The position numbers and the translations under genes are program-made. From Streptococcus sp. (GTDB lineage: Bacteria; Bacillota; Bacilli; Lactobacillales; Streptococcaceae): DNA of 64,000 nt. The notes below the pieces were generated by a model. The model had not been told where the DNA came from. It worked only from the letters and a program-made list of their open reading frames with translations, and did no database searches. Positions within the stretch are counted from its first letter, which is position 1, and the number at the start of each line of letters is the position of its first letter. The DNA is taken from positions 1 through 64,000 of the forward strand of contig JAUMZQ010000001.1 of the NCBI GenBank assembly GCA_030528055.1, given 5' to 3'. Shown here one piece after another: positions 29,291 to 38,332 of the stretch.

Positions 29291-29455
29291 TTTAAGAAAT
29301 GCTTCAGTCCTTTTTAAGAAAACAGTGATAGGATGTTAGAATAAAATAAAAGTATAGTGGCAAACATAAAATAAAAAATAAGTTGCCCATTGTGATTATT
29401 ATTTTAACCATTTCCGAATAAATCTTATAACATTTGACAAAAGTCGTGGTATAAT
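29291..29455 (+). promoter_or_regulatory. ciaR promoter region with two TTTAAG half-sites
   Basis: TGGTATAAT at 29447–29455 is a perfect extended -10 for ciaR. A TTGACA lies only 10 bases upstream of it and is not a usable -35. Further up, TTTAAG occurs at 29291 and at 29313, 22 bases apart start to start; the CiaR consensus is TTTAAG-N5-TTTAAG (11 apart). The spacing is twice the normal, so binding is uncertain. The rest of the 410-base gap holds the IS end and terminator listed separately. Confidence 0.5.
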
Positions 29456-29515
29456 GGGAGATAAGAGCATTAAAACAATTAAACTAATTGAGAGATATTT
29501 ATAAAAGGAGAAAAA

Positions 29516-30190
29516 ATGATTAAAATTTTATTGGTGGAAGATGATCTTGGCTTGTCCAATTCAGTATTTGATTTTTTAGATGACTTTGCTGATGTTATGC
29601 AAGTATTTGATGGTGAAGAAGGTTTGTATGAAGCAGAAAGCGGAGTTTATGACCTCATCTTACTAGACCTCATGTTACCTGAGAAAGATGGTTTCCAAGT
29701 ATTAAAAGATCTTCGCGAAAAGGGAGTTGCAACTCCCGTTCTTATCATGACAGCTAAAGAAAGTTTAGATGATAAAGGACATGGATTTGAATTGGGAGCA
29801 GATGATTATTTGACTAAACCTTTTTATTTGGAAGAGTTAAAAATGCGTATCCAAGCACTTCTAAAACGGTCAGGTAAATTTAATGAAAATACTTTATCTT
29901 ACGGAGATATAACAGTCAATTTATTGACAAATTCAACCCTTGTAAACGGAAAAGAAGTAGAACTGCTTGGGAAAGAGTTTGATTTACTAGTTTACTTCTT
30001 GCAAAATCAAAATGTAATTTTACCTAAAACACAAATTTTTGATCGTCTTTGGGGATTTGATAGTGATACCACGATTTCCGTAGTTGAAGTCTATGTTTCA
30101 AAAATTCGTAAAAAATTGAAGGGAACGACATTTGTGAATAATTTACAGACGCTTCGCAGTGTTGGCTATATTTTAAAAGATGCTGAGTAA
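29516..30190 (+). CDS. ciaR: CiaR response regulator
   Basis: This 224-residue OmpR-type regulator has a receiver domain with D9/D10, the phosphoacceptor D51 (LILLDLMLP), T in MTAKE and K in TKPF. The C-terminal winged helix has [18 protein letters not shown] and [12 protein letters not shown]. It matches the pneumococcal CiaR sequence as I remember it nearly residue for residue in the receiver. CiaR controls envelope stress, beta-lactam tolerance, competence and small RNAs. Its stop overlaps the ciaH start region. Confidence 0.96.
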   Translation: MIKILLVEDDLGLSNSVFDFLDDFADVMQVFDGEEGLYEAESGVYDLILLDLMLPEKDGFQVLKDLREKGVATPVLIMTAKESLDDKGHGFELGADDYLTKPFYLEELKMRIQALLKRSGKFNENTLSYGDITVNLLTNSTLVNGKEVELLGKEFDLLVYFLQNQNVILPKTQIFDRLWGFDSDTTISVVEVYVSKIRKKLKGTTFVNNLQTLRSVGYILKDAE

Positions 30191-31535
30191 ACTTAAAAAA
30201 ACTTTTTATGCGGATGATTTTTCCTATTTTGTTCGCTATTTTGGATTATTTACACTAATTTTTTCGGCAATGACTTTGATTATTGTTCAAGTGATGCGTT
30301 CTAGTCTATACACTGGTATTGATGATAATTTGAAGGCGTTAAGTCAATCTCCTAGTGTTGTTGCGGACTTAGCTTATCGTACAATGGGACAACAAAACGT
30401 ACCAAAAGAAGTGCCTGAAAGCGAAGGGGAGAACGCAAACAAGCCTTCTGATATTGGAAAGACCATATTTAGTTCCAATACTTTTGCCGTATTATTAGAT
30501 GATAAATTTAAAAATGTTTTAAAAGGAAACGGTTTTCTTGATATTAGTTCGTTAAAATTTGATAAAAACTACTTAGATCAAGTGAAACCGATTGTCATGA
30601 CCAATAATTATGGTCAGACAGAAACATATCGAGCCTATCTTTTTGATATTGACCCGAGTAATAAATATGCCAATGTAGAGTATGCGGTTGTGATGACTAG
30701 TATTAGCCAATTAGAGCAAACCAGTCGCGTTCATGAACAGTTAATTGCGATTATCATGGTTAGCTTTTGGGGAATTTCATTACTTGCCAGTATTTATTTA
30801 GCTAAAATGAGTGTAAAACCTCTACTTGAAAGTATGCAAAAGCAAAAATCGTTTGTTGAAAATGCCAGTCACGAGTTACGAACTCCTCTAGCAGTTTTAC
30901 AAAACCGTTTGGAGTCACTTTTTCGTAAGCCGGAAGCAACGATTATGGCTTCTAGCGAAAGCATTGCATCAAGCCTAGATGAAGTGCGGAACATGCGTAT
31001 TTTAACAACAAATCTACTGAATATTGCACGTCGAGATGATGTGCTGACACCAGTGATAGATGATGTAGAGCCGTCATTTTTTGACATTACTTTTGCCAAT
31101 TATGATTTGATTGCTAAAGAAAATAGTAAAATACTATACTTTGAAAATCTAGTTCCCCGAACCATCATGACAGATAGAACCTTGCTGAAACAATTGATGA
31201 CCATTTTGTTTGACAATGCCATCAAGTACACAGATAAGGACGGGGCAATTCGTTTCTCAGCTATTGCAAATGAACGTAGTTTAGTCCTCAGAGTTTCTGA
31301 TAATGGTCCTGGTGTAGCTAATGAAGATAAAAAGAAAATTTTTGATCGTTTTTATCGTGTGGATAAGGCTCGTACACGTCAAAAGGGAGGCTTCGGTTTA
31401 GGTCTCTCGTTGGCTAAGCAAATTGTGGGAGCTTTTAAAGGAAGTATTACCGTTAAAGATAATAAACCAAAAGGAACAATTTTTGAGGTTAAAATTCCGA
31501 TTAAAGCTGACAACAAAAAATGGTCAGGTAAATAA
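30180..31535 (+). CDS. ciaH: CiaH sensor histidine kinase
   Basis: This 451-residue membrane kinase has an N-terminal helix (about 19–43), an extracytoplasmic sensor region of about 150 residues, a second helix, then DHp with H-box [12 protein letters not shown] (H231) and an HATPase domain (N-box [10 protein letters not shown]1 VSDNGPG, F-box [22 protein letters not shown]). It matches pneumococcal CiaH in the kinase half; the sensor half is more divergent. It overlaps ciaR by 11 bases. No strong terminator follows. Confidence 0.95.
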   Translation: MLSKLKKTFYADDFSYFVRYFGLFTLIFSAMTLIIVQVMRSSLYTGIDDNLKALSQSPSVVADLAYRTMGQQNVPKEVPESEGENANKPSDIGKTIFSSNTFAVLLDDKFKNVLKGNGFLDISSLKFDKNYLDQVKPIVMTNNYGQTETYRAYLFDIDPSNKYANVEYAVVMTSISQLEQTSRVHEQLIAIIMVSFWGISLLASIYLAKMSVKPLLESMQKQKSFVENASHELRTPLAVLQNRLESLFRKPEATIMASSESIASSLDEVRNMRILTTNLLNIARRDDVLTPVIDDVEPSFFDITFANYDLIAKENSKILYFENLVPRTIMTDRTLLKQLMTILFDNAIKYTDKDGAIRFSAIANERSLVLRVSDNGPGVANEDKKKIFDRFYRVDKARTRQKGGFGLGLSLAKQIVGAFKGSITVKDNKPKGTIFEVKIPIKADNKKWSGK

Positions 31536-31724
31536 TAGACTGATTTTCAATGATGACTGGTTGTCTACCGATAAAGAAAGTAGAAATCTGCTTAAGAAGG
31601 TTTTTCTTAATATGACATAAAATTACGGAAATGAGTTTTTTCTATGATAAACAAAGCTCAATCAACAAGAGGGGATGCGATTTGAAAGGAGATAGAGAAT
31701 TGAGTTTAGGAGGAACTGAGGGAA

Positions 31725-32354
31725 ATGGGGAAAAGGATTAAGTTTTCGCCGCTCAGAGCTAGAGTAGTGTTGATGTTGCTTCCTATGTTGGGCGTTATTA
31801 GCCTTGGATTGTGCTTGCTCTGTTTTATTTTCATTACTTTTGTGGCAGGATTTTCATTTTGGATTGGAGATTCGTTGTACGAAACTTTTTCTATGATTGC
31901 TGCTTGTATTCTTATTCAAATAAGGTTCGTTGAGTTTATCTATAGAATTATAAAAGATAATCTTCTAATTAACAGCAATGTTCAGGAATTAAGAGATTGT
32001 TACCCTGAACTTGAAGATAGCTGGGACAATCTCAACGATGCGGACTACCTTGATCAACATTTGCAAATCTTGGTTTACGGAGATCATCTCATTTGTTATA
32101 GGACATTTGATATTGCCTACCTACCAGAATGTTCCAAGATAAGTGCATCTATGACGACGTATATTTTCCGTCGTTATTGTCGTCAGGTAAAAAGAGTTCA
32201 TTTTTTTGCAACTTATCTTGATGGTAGTAAATCTGAACTCCGTACAAATGAGTTGCGAGACTTTGTTAAAATTGATCAGAATGCTCATAAAGATTCCCTA
32301 CTTGGATATATAGTAGAGAACTATGATTACATTGAAGTCGAAACTATTGACTAA
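31725..32354 (+). CDS. Hypothetical membrane protein
   Basis: This 209-residue protein starts at an ATG behind GAGGGA. Residues about 13–45 and 52–68 are hydrophobic (two probable helices), and the rest, about 140 residues, is a soluble domain rich in D, L and Y. No family is recognised. It lies after ciaH with a gap of about 190 bases that contains weak hairpins only. Part of an accessory stretch; it may be a lineage-specific gene. Confidence 0.6.
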   Translation: MGKRIKFSPLRARVVLMLLPMLGVISLGLCLLCFIFITFVAGFSFWIGDSLYETFSMIAACILIQIRFVEFIYRIIKDNLLINSNVQELRDCYPELEDSWDNLNDADYLDQHLQILVYGDHLICYRTFDIAYLPECSKISASMTTYIFRRYCRQVKRVHFFATYLDGSKSELRTNELRDFVKIDQNAHKDSLLGYIVENYDYIEVETID

Positions 32355-32418
32355 GAAACAAAAGAGGATATTATACTAGTAAGAGATTTACAGAATAGAG
32401 CTAAATTTCAAGTCCAAG

Positions 32419-32544
32419 TTAGCCATTGAGTAGAAATTGTCTAGGAGATAGATAGTTCAGGCATTTCTGAGGATAGCTGTTTATCCAATTTTCAATGAAA
32501 GCGACCATTCTTGTGGTCGTTTTCGGATCTTTGTCAACTGTAGT
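32419..32544 (-). pseudogene. Transposase C-terminal remnant, IS30-like
   Basis: On the minus strand this stretch reads KTTTRMVAFIENWINSYPQK followed by CLNYLSPRQFLLNG and a stop. This resembles the end of IS30-family transposases (pattern NxYPRKxLNY.SP). There is no intact start, and the similar region is short, so the family is tentative. The rest of 32355–33018 holds a promoter (32681) and no convincing gene. Confidence 0.45.
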
Positions 32545-32680
32545 AGGTGACAAAGAACCCAAATAGCTAGAGGAATGGGGGAAATTTCTCTAGTTTTTTA
32601 TTTTACATTGGTAAAATTTTCTCAACACGAACTATAAAATTATAACACAATTAAAAATTCGTATTTATCTTCAAAATTGA

Positions 32681-32709
32681 TTTACAAAACAATCAAAGTC
32701 ATCTATAAT
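32681..32709 (+). promoter_or_regulatory. Strong promoter upstream of the lipoprotein gene
   Basis: TTTACA at 32681–32686, a 17-base spacer and TATAAT at 32704–32709. The transcript would start about 300 bases before the lipoprotein start, through a region with no clear ORF. This suggests that a gene once stood there or that the leader is long. Confidence 0.6.
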
Positions 32710-33018
32710 AGGGTATAGGTTAATATGTTATAAAAAGGAGATTTGTGTAAAGGATACAAAGATTTAGGAGATAGATTTCATATCTGTTACTATATAGAAA
32801 TAAATAGTTATTTTGTATTAGATAATGATGTTTATACTAATTTTATTTAAAAATTCCTTGTTATTGGAATAAGATGCTTTAGTTTTAAAGAGCTGATGTT
32901 AGTATGATTTCATGCACGCATTTTGGTAGAATAGTAACTAATCAAATGGAAGAAAATTACGAGGATAAACCACAGTTTTTCAAATAATGGGATGATGGCT
33001 AAGGAAAAGGAGAAGGTT

Positions 33019-33735
33019 ATGAAGAAAATTTTAAAAATATTCATTATAATTTTAGGAGGTTTAATAATTATGATAAATTTGTTAGGTTGTGATAAAAATA
33101 GCCGTGCTCATGTGGAAAGTCAGTTTGTGGATTTAGAAAAGGTTTATTCTACTAGAAATGTTTCGGACTTGTTTAAATTTTATCCGAAAGGATTTGAAAT
33201 TATTTATACAGTTTCAAATTTTGATGAGAATGGGAAAGATGTTCAATATTCTATAAATGTTTCGGGGAATCCTATTGACAAATCTGTTAAAGGATTTATT
33301 GAAAAAAAAACTGGACAGGTTTTTGAAGATGATATAACTAGTGAGATTGTGTACAAACACAATATTCAATATTCTGTTCAAGGGTGGGAGAGTTTAGATT
33401 CAGATTATATTATGGAGGAAGAAGCGAAAAACATCACTTTTCTCTTTCAATCCAATGTTTTTTCTGAAAAAATATTGGCCAGCTATAAATTAATTAATAG
33501 TCAATATAATCCTGAAATTCCTGCCTATCATTTGTCATATTATTTGGATGAGGAATTAGCAAAAAAAAACCACTTGGATTCATCTTGGAGAAATAAAAAT
33601 GACAATTTTGTTCTTTCTTTTACCAGAAATATCAGTGACGATAGAAAATATATTCAAGTTAATATGTCTACTTCGCGTTCCTTAAAATTAGAAACTATAA
33701 TAAATGAATATAGAGAGGTGAATGATAATGAGTAG
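33019..33735 (+). CDS. Putative lipoprotein, possible immunity partner of a lipase toxin
   Basis: This 238-residue protein has a signal peptide with lipobox LLGC (cysteine 24), so it is predicted to be membrane-anchored on the outside. The mature part (about 210 residues) has NGKDVQYSINVSGN and FVLSFTRNIS; the overall look is like staphylococcal tandem-type/Csa lipoproteins, but this is weak recognition. The ATG at 33019 is chosen because AAGGAG lies six bases upstream; the upstream ATGs at 32992/32995 lack it. It overlaps a truncated class 3 lipase gene. In Staphylococcus a similar lipoprotein neutralises a type VII-secreted lipase; whether this pair is alike is inference. Confidence 0.6.
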   Translation: MKKILKIFIIILGGLIIMINLLGCDKNSRAHVESQFVDLEKVYSTRNVSDLFKFYPKGFEIIYTVSNFDENGKDVQYSINVSGNPIDKSVKGFIEKKTGQVFEDDITSEIVYKHNIQYSVQGWESLDSDYIMEEEAKNITFLFQSNVFSEKILASYKLINSQYNPEIPAYHLSYYLDEELAKKNHLDSSWRNKNDNFVLSFTRNISDDRKYIQVNMSTSRSLKLETIINEYREVNDNE

Positions 33736-33952
33736 TGAATTGACAGCATATGTGTCGCGCTTAACTTACCCAGTGGAAAAAGCTTATGTTGGCGGTATAA
33801 TCAACGTACAACTTATTAAAAAAATAGTGGAGCATGATTCAGTATTTAAAAGAGCGAGAACATTAGTTTATCTTGATTCTTTCTATGATAGCGAGACAGA
33901 TAAATCTGGAGTGGCATTTAAAAACATAGAGACAAACGAGGTTAGTTTCTGA
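33722..33952 (+). pseudogene. Lipase/DUF2974-like gene, truncated by an IS remnant
   Basis: About 70 residues at the N-terminus read SELTAYVSRLTYPVEKAY... and AFKNIETNEV, the pattern that precedes the GFRGT/GYRGT oxyanion segment in class 3 lipase/Mbeg1-like (DUF2974) proteins. At about 33935 the frame runs into ISL3 transposase remnant and stops after VSF. So the nucleophile GxSxG and everything after it are lost. The start is ATG 33722 or 33728. It overlaps the preceding lipoprotein gene by 14 bases. Confidence 0.6.
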
Positions 33953-34282
33953 AACGGTAACTCGATGACAGACTTTACACTGAAATCTTCTCTTTTTCAA
34001 GCGAATGAGGCTAGGGTAGCCAGCAATTTTAATAAAAGGGATTTTAGAAGGTTTTTGGAAATCCTATTTGACTTGTATTCTCATGCAATACTTACACTTG
34101 GGAGGATGGTAGTCTAATGTAGCTATTAGTTCCATATAGGTCTCATGTTTTAAGGTTTTGTTTAGGGTGATATTTTTGTCTTTCATTCCGATGAGTCGTG
34201 TGGTATGATGAATGTGTCCCATAAGATTCTTTCTAATGATGGTTTGGTGCTTTTCATTATAAGTCTTATGGGACTTTTTGTA
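33936..34282 (-). mobile_element. Decayed ISL3-family transposase remnant
   Basis: This segment aligns by eye with 120–470 of the ISL3 element at the window start (for example GAGGTTAGTTTC...GATGACAGACTTTACACTGAAA, and the end TTTCATTATAA.TCTTATGGGACTTTTTGT). The former start codon would be at 34220–34222. Several changes and small indels make it non-coding. It cuts off the lipase gene at its left side. Confidence 0.75.
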
Positions 34283-34360
34283 TCTCTAATTAAAAAAAGT
34301 AAAAATAGTCGTTTAGACACTTTTTAATTTTTGTCACTATTTTTTTAAAGATTTTTTAGT

Positions 34361-34395
34361 TATACTTTTTTCAGTTGTCAAAATATTTACAACTG
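34361..34395 (+). promoter_or_regulatory. Candidate operator (inverted repeat) at the epimerase–TetR promoter
   Basis: TATACT at 34361–34366 is a possible -10. Right after it CAGTTGT (34372–34378) is the perfect inverted repeat of ACAACTG (34389–34395), spaced by 10 bases. This is a typical TetR-type operator placed over the transcription start of the epimerase–tetR pair, which suggests autorepression. The -35 is weak. Other content of 33953–34417 is the IS remnant. Confidence 0.5.
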
Positions 34396-34417
34396 TTTAA
34401 AAGAAAGAAGGTAAGTC

Positions 34418-35386
34418 ATGAAAATTTTTTTAACTGGTGGTACAGGTTTTTTAGGTAAGGCAGTCGTTAAAAGATTATTAAAGGATAATCATGAACTTTA
34501 TATATTATCTAGGAAAAAACCAACTGATTCAATTTATAATAATTCAAAAATTACTATAATAAATGGAAGTTTAGAAAATATTGAAGTTTGGAAATCAACT
34601 TTGAGCAATATTGAAATAATTATTCATATGGCAGCACCCGTTACTTTTTGGGGGAATTGGGAAATTTATCAAAAAGGTATCGTTGAAGCCACACAAAATA
34701 TTCTAAATGTTGCAAAAGAATATGAAATTAAACGTTTGATATATATTAGTTCTGAATCTGTGTTACAATCAAAAGTAGACCTTCTAAATATAGATGAATC
34801 TTATCATTACCCTGAATCAACGAACTCATATTATGGCAAATCAAAACAAGAAGCTGAAAAATTACTATTAGCAGATGATTCCTCACTTGTTAAAATAATT
34901 TTACGACCAACGTTTATTTGGGGGAAAGATGTTCCAGCCTTAGAGTCGTTTAAAAGTAAAATTGAATCAAAACAATTTATGTGGATAGACCATGGAAAAA
35001 CTATGATAGAAATGGTTCATGTTGATAATGTTGCTGAAGCTATTTCATTATCCTGTGTAAACGGAAAAGATAAGGATATTTTCTTTATAACTGATGATGC
35101 TGCAAAATCAGTTAAAACATTTCTAACTGATTTGTTAGATACACAATCCATTACTATCCCTGACAAAAGTATACCTAGTTTTATTGCAAAACCACTTGCT
35201 AGAATTATCGAAAATATTTGGAGAACATTACACTTAAGGAGTTATCCACCCTTAACTAGTTTCGATCTTTCTTTTATTGCAATGAATAGAAAGTATAGAA
35301 TAAATGCCGCAAAAACTATTTTAGGATATAAGCCTATTGTTACGTATCAAGAAGGATTAAAGGGAATGAAAAAAGATGAAGTATGA
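34418..35386 (+). CDS. NAD-dependent epimerase/dehydratase family protein
   Basis: This 322-residue extended short-chain dehydrogenase has a Rossmann glycine motif GGTGFLGKAVVKRLL at the N-terminus, the NxxAP pattern (HMAAPV), and catalytic YYGKSK (YxxxK). The C-terminal part is like 3-beta-hydroxysteroid dehydrogenase/dihydroflavonol reductase types. The substrate is unknown. The first gene of a two-gene unit with tetR, with which it overlaps by 11 bases. Both are AT-rich compared with their neighbours, and the pair looks acquired. Confidence 0.8.
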   Translation: MKIFLTGGTGFLGKAVVKRLLKDNHELYILSRKKPTDSIYNNSKITIINGSLENIEVWKSTLSNIEIIIHMAAPVTFWGNWEIYQKGIVEATQNILNVAKEYEIKRLIYISSESVLQSKVDLLNIDESYHYPESTNSYYGKSKQEAEKLLLADDSSLVKIILRPTFIWGKDVPALESFKSKIESKQFMWIDHGKTMIEMVHVDNVAEAISLSCVNGKDKDIFFITDDAAKSVKTFLTDLLDTQSITIPDKSIPSFIAKPLARIIENIWRTLHLRSYPPLTSFDLSFIAMNRKYRINAAKTILGYKPIVTYQEGLKGMKKDEV

Positions 35387-35981
35387 TTTTAATAAACAAC
35401 CAATGACTGCTAGTGCTTCAAGAACATTGGACTCATTCAAAGAGTCAATGTTTCAATTATTACAATCAAATGAATTTGAAAAAATAAGTGTTCAACTATT
35501 ATGTAAAAGGTCGGGTTATCCTAGAGCTACTTTTTACAATTATTTTGATGATAAATTCGATTTACTTGAATATTGCTGGAGTACATTGTTTGAAAGTCTC
35601 TCTTTTGATATTCACAAAACATTAACTCCGAGTGACGCTCTGCATTATTATTTTAAAAAAACATACGAATTATTTGATAAAAATAGAGAATTAATTTCTA
35701 ACATGAAGCAATTCAATCTAATGTCAGGTTACCTTTGGTCAAATTTTACTATCTACACGAAACATTATTTTATTAATCTATTAAATGATTGTGAGAATTT
35801 TCCAAAAATTAGTATAGATTTAACACTCATAGCTGAACATTATGTTAATTCTATCTTTTTATTTTTAGATTTTATTTTTCTTCAAAATAAACAATTATCC
35901 TATCAAGAAGCTATTAAGCAATTAGAATTCTTTTTATATCCTTTTATTAATGCTAGTGTTTTAGACCATAGTGAAGAATAA
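35376..35981 (+). CDS. TetR/AcrR-family regulator
   Basis: This 201-residue protein has an N-terminal TetR-type helix-turn-helix (FEKISVQLLCKRSGYPRATF, YNYFDDKFDLLEY; residues about 28–65) and a ligand-binding C-terminal domain typical of the TetR_C_8-like group in streptococci. It likely controls its own unit through the inverted repeat at 34372. A strong terminator follows at 36125. Confidence 0.82.
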   Translation: MKYDFNKQPMTASASRTLDSFKESMFQLLQSNEFEKISVQLLCKRSGYPRATFYNYFDDKFDLLEYCWSTLFESLSFDIHKTLTPSDALHYYFKKTYELFDKNRELISNMKQFNLMSGYLWSNFTIYTKHYFINLLNDCENFPKISIDLTLIAEHYVNSIFLFLDFIFLQNKQLSYQEAIKQLEFFLYPFINASVLDHSEE

Positions 35982-36124
35982 ATATTATTACTGATTTTGA
36001 TACGATTTCTTAGAAATTCTACATGCTATTTTACGATATTACTTCTAATTTTACTTGGGAATTTGTCAGTTTAATAGGATTGTTCTTTTATTGAATATAA
36101 ACAATTATAAAACTAAGCTATTTC

Positions 36125-36173
36125 AGATTGAAGAAAAAATCCATTTTGGATGATTTCCTTCAATCTTTTTTTA
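36125..36173 (+). terminator. Terminator after the tetR gene
   Basis: AGATTGAAG (36125–36133) pairs with CTTCAATCT (36158–36166), with an inner ATCC/GGAT pairing and a run of T after it. It lies 144 bases after the stop codon. Between there and 36320 there is also a 9-bp inverted repeat AAACTCTTA/TAAGAGTTT (about 36188–36228), and nothing coding. Confidence 0.75.
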
Positions 36174-36320
36174 TCATAAAAACAAAAAAACTCTTAGATA
36201 CAGTTGAATAATGAAGCTTATAAGAGTTTAGTTGGTTATAAATTTTTCAAATTTTTAAATTGACGCAAGTTTATTTATGTTTCGATTTCTCGGTCTTTTT
36301 ATTGTCATCTTGAAAATGGA

Positions 36321-36407
36321 TTTACATAAAATATTATGTAAAAAATTGAAAATTAAATAAAATTATTCTCAATTAAGGGTGAAGATAAAACTAAAATAAG
36401 GTATAAT
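36321..36407 (+). promoter_or_regulatory. Glyoxalase promoter and palindrome
   Basis: TTTACATAA (36321–36329) is the perfect inverted repeat of TTATGTAAA (36334–36342). It lies about 70 bases upstream of the likely start, and TATAAT at 36402–36407 is the -10 for lguL. The palindrome could be a binding site for an unknown regulator. Confidence 0.5.
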
Positions 36408-36434
36408 GGTATAAAAGAGATATGGAGAATAAAT

Positions 36435-36821
36435 ATGGTATCAAAAATGTTACATACTTGTTTGCGTGTAGAAAATTTAGAAGCATCCATTACTTTTTAC
36501 AAAGATGCTTTTGGTTTTAAAGAATTGAGACGAAGAGATTTTCCAAAGTATGACTTTACAATTGTTTATCTTGGATTAGATGGTGATGACTATGAGTTAG
36601 AACTAACTTATAATTACAATCATGGTCCATATACCATTGGGGATGGCTTTGCTCACGTTGCCCTAAGTACACCAAACTTAGAAAAATTACATGAAGAGCA
36701 TCAAGCAAAAGGCTATGAAGTGACAGAACCAAAAGGTTTACCTGGAAATCCTCCAAACTACTATTTCATAAAAGATCCTGATGGTTATAAAGTAGAAGTC
36801 ATTCAAGAAAACAGTCTATAA
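36435..36821 (+). CDS. lguL: Lactoylglutathione lyase (glyoxalase I)
   Basis: This 128-residue VOC-fold enzyme has metal ligands H7, E56, H74 and E121 (LHTCLRVENLEAS; YELELTYN; FAHVALS; DGYKVEVIQ). It converts the methylglyoxal–thiol adduct to lactoyl thioester, and so detoxifies methylglyoxal made when glycolysis is fast. Streptococci use it for acid tolerance too. Monocistronic behind its own promoter. Confidence 0.92.
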   Translation: MVSKMLHTCLRVENLEASITFYKDAFGFKELRRRDFPKYDFTIVYLGLDGDDYELELTYNYNHGPYTIGDGFAHVALSTPNLEKLHEEHQAKGYEVTEPKGLPGNPPNYYFIKDPDGYKVEVIQENSL

Positions 36822-36918
36822 CTGATTCGGTAGAAATTTTATATTGTTGGAATAGTTTTACCAGTTGTTCATTTGTTTTGAAAAATCAGCTATCTTATGA
36901 TGTAGATGGGAAAATTGT

Positions 36919-38316
36919 ATGAGAAGAAGAAAGATAAGACAGCAGAACAAGGGAAAAATAATTTTTCTCTGCCTGCTCAATCTGGCTTTTGTGTTGAGTT
37001 TGGTGGTGGGATTGAGTCGAATTTCGCTTATTTATCAGGAGAAAGATCTACAAAAAAAGATTGATCAGGTCATTGCCAAAGAAAAGAAAGAAATTACTGT
37101 AAATGAACAACGTCAAACAGGAATGATTGGCAGTTGCTATGTAGAAGCGTTTTATCCACTATCCAATGGTCAAGTAAGTGAAAAAGCCAAAGAAGTGATT
37201 TTGGCGGACTCTAAGTCTATTTCAAATGATAAGAAAAAAGACAATAAAATTAGCAATCTTACTTTTTATCATACGACAGATAAGGAGACAAATCTTGCTA
37301 ATGTCAAAGAAATTCTTATCAATCGGACAGACTATATGGTGAAGCAAGATCAGGTTAAAGAGACAAGTAAAAAACAAATCTCCTCTATTTATCTGAATCA
37401 AACCGGAGAATTAATTAGCTTAGATAAAGTTTTTAAAGATGCTGACAAAGCTAAAGAAATTTTTTTAGAGGAAATAGAAAGCCAGCTTACTTTTAGACAA
37501 ACAGCTGAACAACAGCAAAATGAGATTTTGAACTATTTCAAAGAGACAGAATTTAGTCAATGGTCATTTCGTTTTGAAAACAGTCATTTCTCAATTACCT
37601 TGCCTCAAGCAGTTCAGGAATTAACAAGTCTAGATATTCCTCTTACAGCTTTAATGAGCCAAATTAATCCTGACTATTTACTTGGAGCGGATTTAGAAGC
37701 TTATCAGCACTACGAAGAGCAACGTCATGAGAAAGTGGTTGCTTTAACCTTTGATGACGGTCCAGATTCTCGCACAACTCCTCAAGCATTAGCCATTTTA
37801 AAGAAATACCATGTTAAGGCTACTTTTTTTATGATAGGTCAAAATATTGCTGGGAATGAAAATCTTGTAAAACAAGTTCATAATGAAGGACATCAAATTG
37901 GGATTCATACATGGAGCCACCCTGTTTTAACCAATTTACCATTGGAACAAGCGAAAAAAGAGATTAATGACACTCAAACGGCTATTGGTAATGTGATTGG
38001 AACGAAACCAACCATTACCCGTCCTCCGTATGGTGCTGTTAATACTACTGTTCAAAATGCTGTCAATCAATCCTTTATCATGTGGGATGTGGATAGTCTA
38101 GACTGGAAAAGTCATAATACGAAAGCAATTATGCAAGAAGTAGCTAAGACTAAAGCCGGTTCTATTATTCTAATGCATGATATTCACCAAACTACCATTG
38201 ACGCTTTGCCGTCTGTTATTGAATATTTACAAAAAAATGATTATACTTTGGTAACAGTAGATGAACTATTGCAAGGGCAATTGGAGCCGCATCAGATTTA
38301 TTACCGTAGAAATTAA
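36919..38316 (+). CDS. pgdA: PgdA-type peptidoglycan N-acetylglucosamine deacetylase
   Basis: The 465-residue protein has an N-terminal anchor helix (about 14–36), an extracellular linker/DUF domain (about 60–260) and a C-terminal NodB polysaccharide deacetylase domain. Catalytic motifs: TFDDGPD (D279, D280), HTWSHP (H330, H334), RPPYGAVN, MWDVDSLDW, and ILMHD. It deacetylates GlcNAc in peptidoglycan and gives lysozyme resistance. Length and layout are like pneumococcal PgdA (463 residues). It lies between lguL and a convergent helicase gene with a strong bidirectional terminator. Confidence 0.9.
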   Translation: MRRRKIRQQNKGKIIFLCLLNLAFVLSLVVGLSRISLIYQEKDLQKKIDQVIAKEKKEITVNEQRQTGMIGSCYVEAFYPLSNGQVSEKAKEVILADSKSISNDKKKDNKISNLTFYHTTDKETNLANVKEILINRTDYMVKQDQVKETSKKQISSIYLNQTGELISLDKVFKDADKAKEIFLEEIESQLTFRQTAEQQQNEILNYFKETEFSQWSFRFENSHFSITLPQAVQELTSLDIPLTALMSQINPDYLLGADLEAYQHYEEQRHEKVVALTFDDGPDSRTTPQALAILKKYHVKATFFMIGQNIAGNENLVKQVHNEGHQIGIHTWSHPVLTNLPLEQAKKEINDTQTAIGNVIGTKPTITRPPYGAVNTTVQNAVNQSFIMWDVDSLDWKSHNTKAIMQEVAKTKAGSIILMHDIHQTTIDALPSVIEYLQKNDYTLVTVDELLQGQLEPHQIYYRRN

Positions 38317-38332
38317 TTGTTTCTTTCATGAT

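Noticed and set aside
29434..29455. TTGACA/TATAAT promoter for ciaR
   Set aside because: The two boxes are only 10 bases apart; the extended -10 alone is the supported element.
32903..32986. 27-codon ORF upstream of the lipoprotein gene
   Set aside because: No ribosome binding site, no recognisable product and an AT-rich region in which such an ORF is expected by chance.
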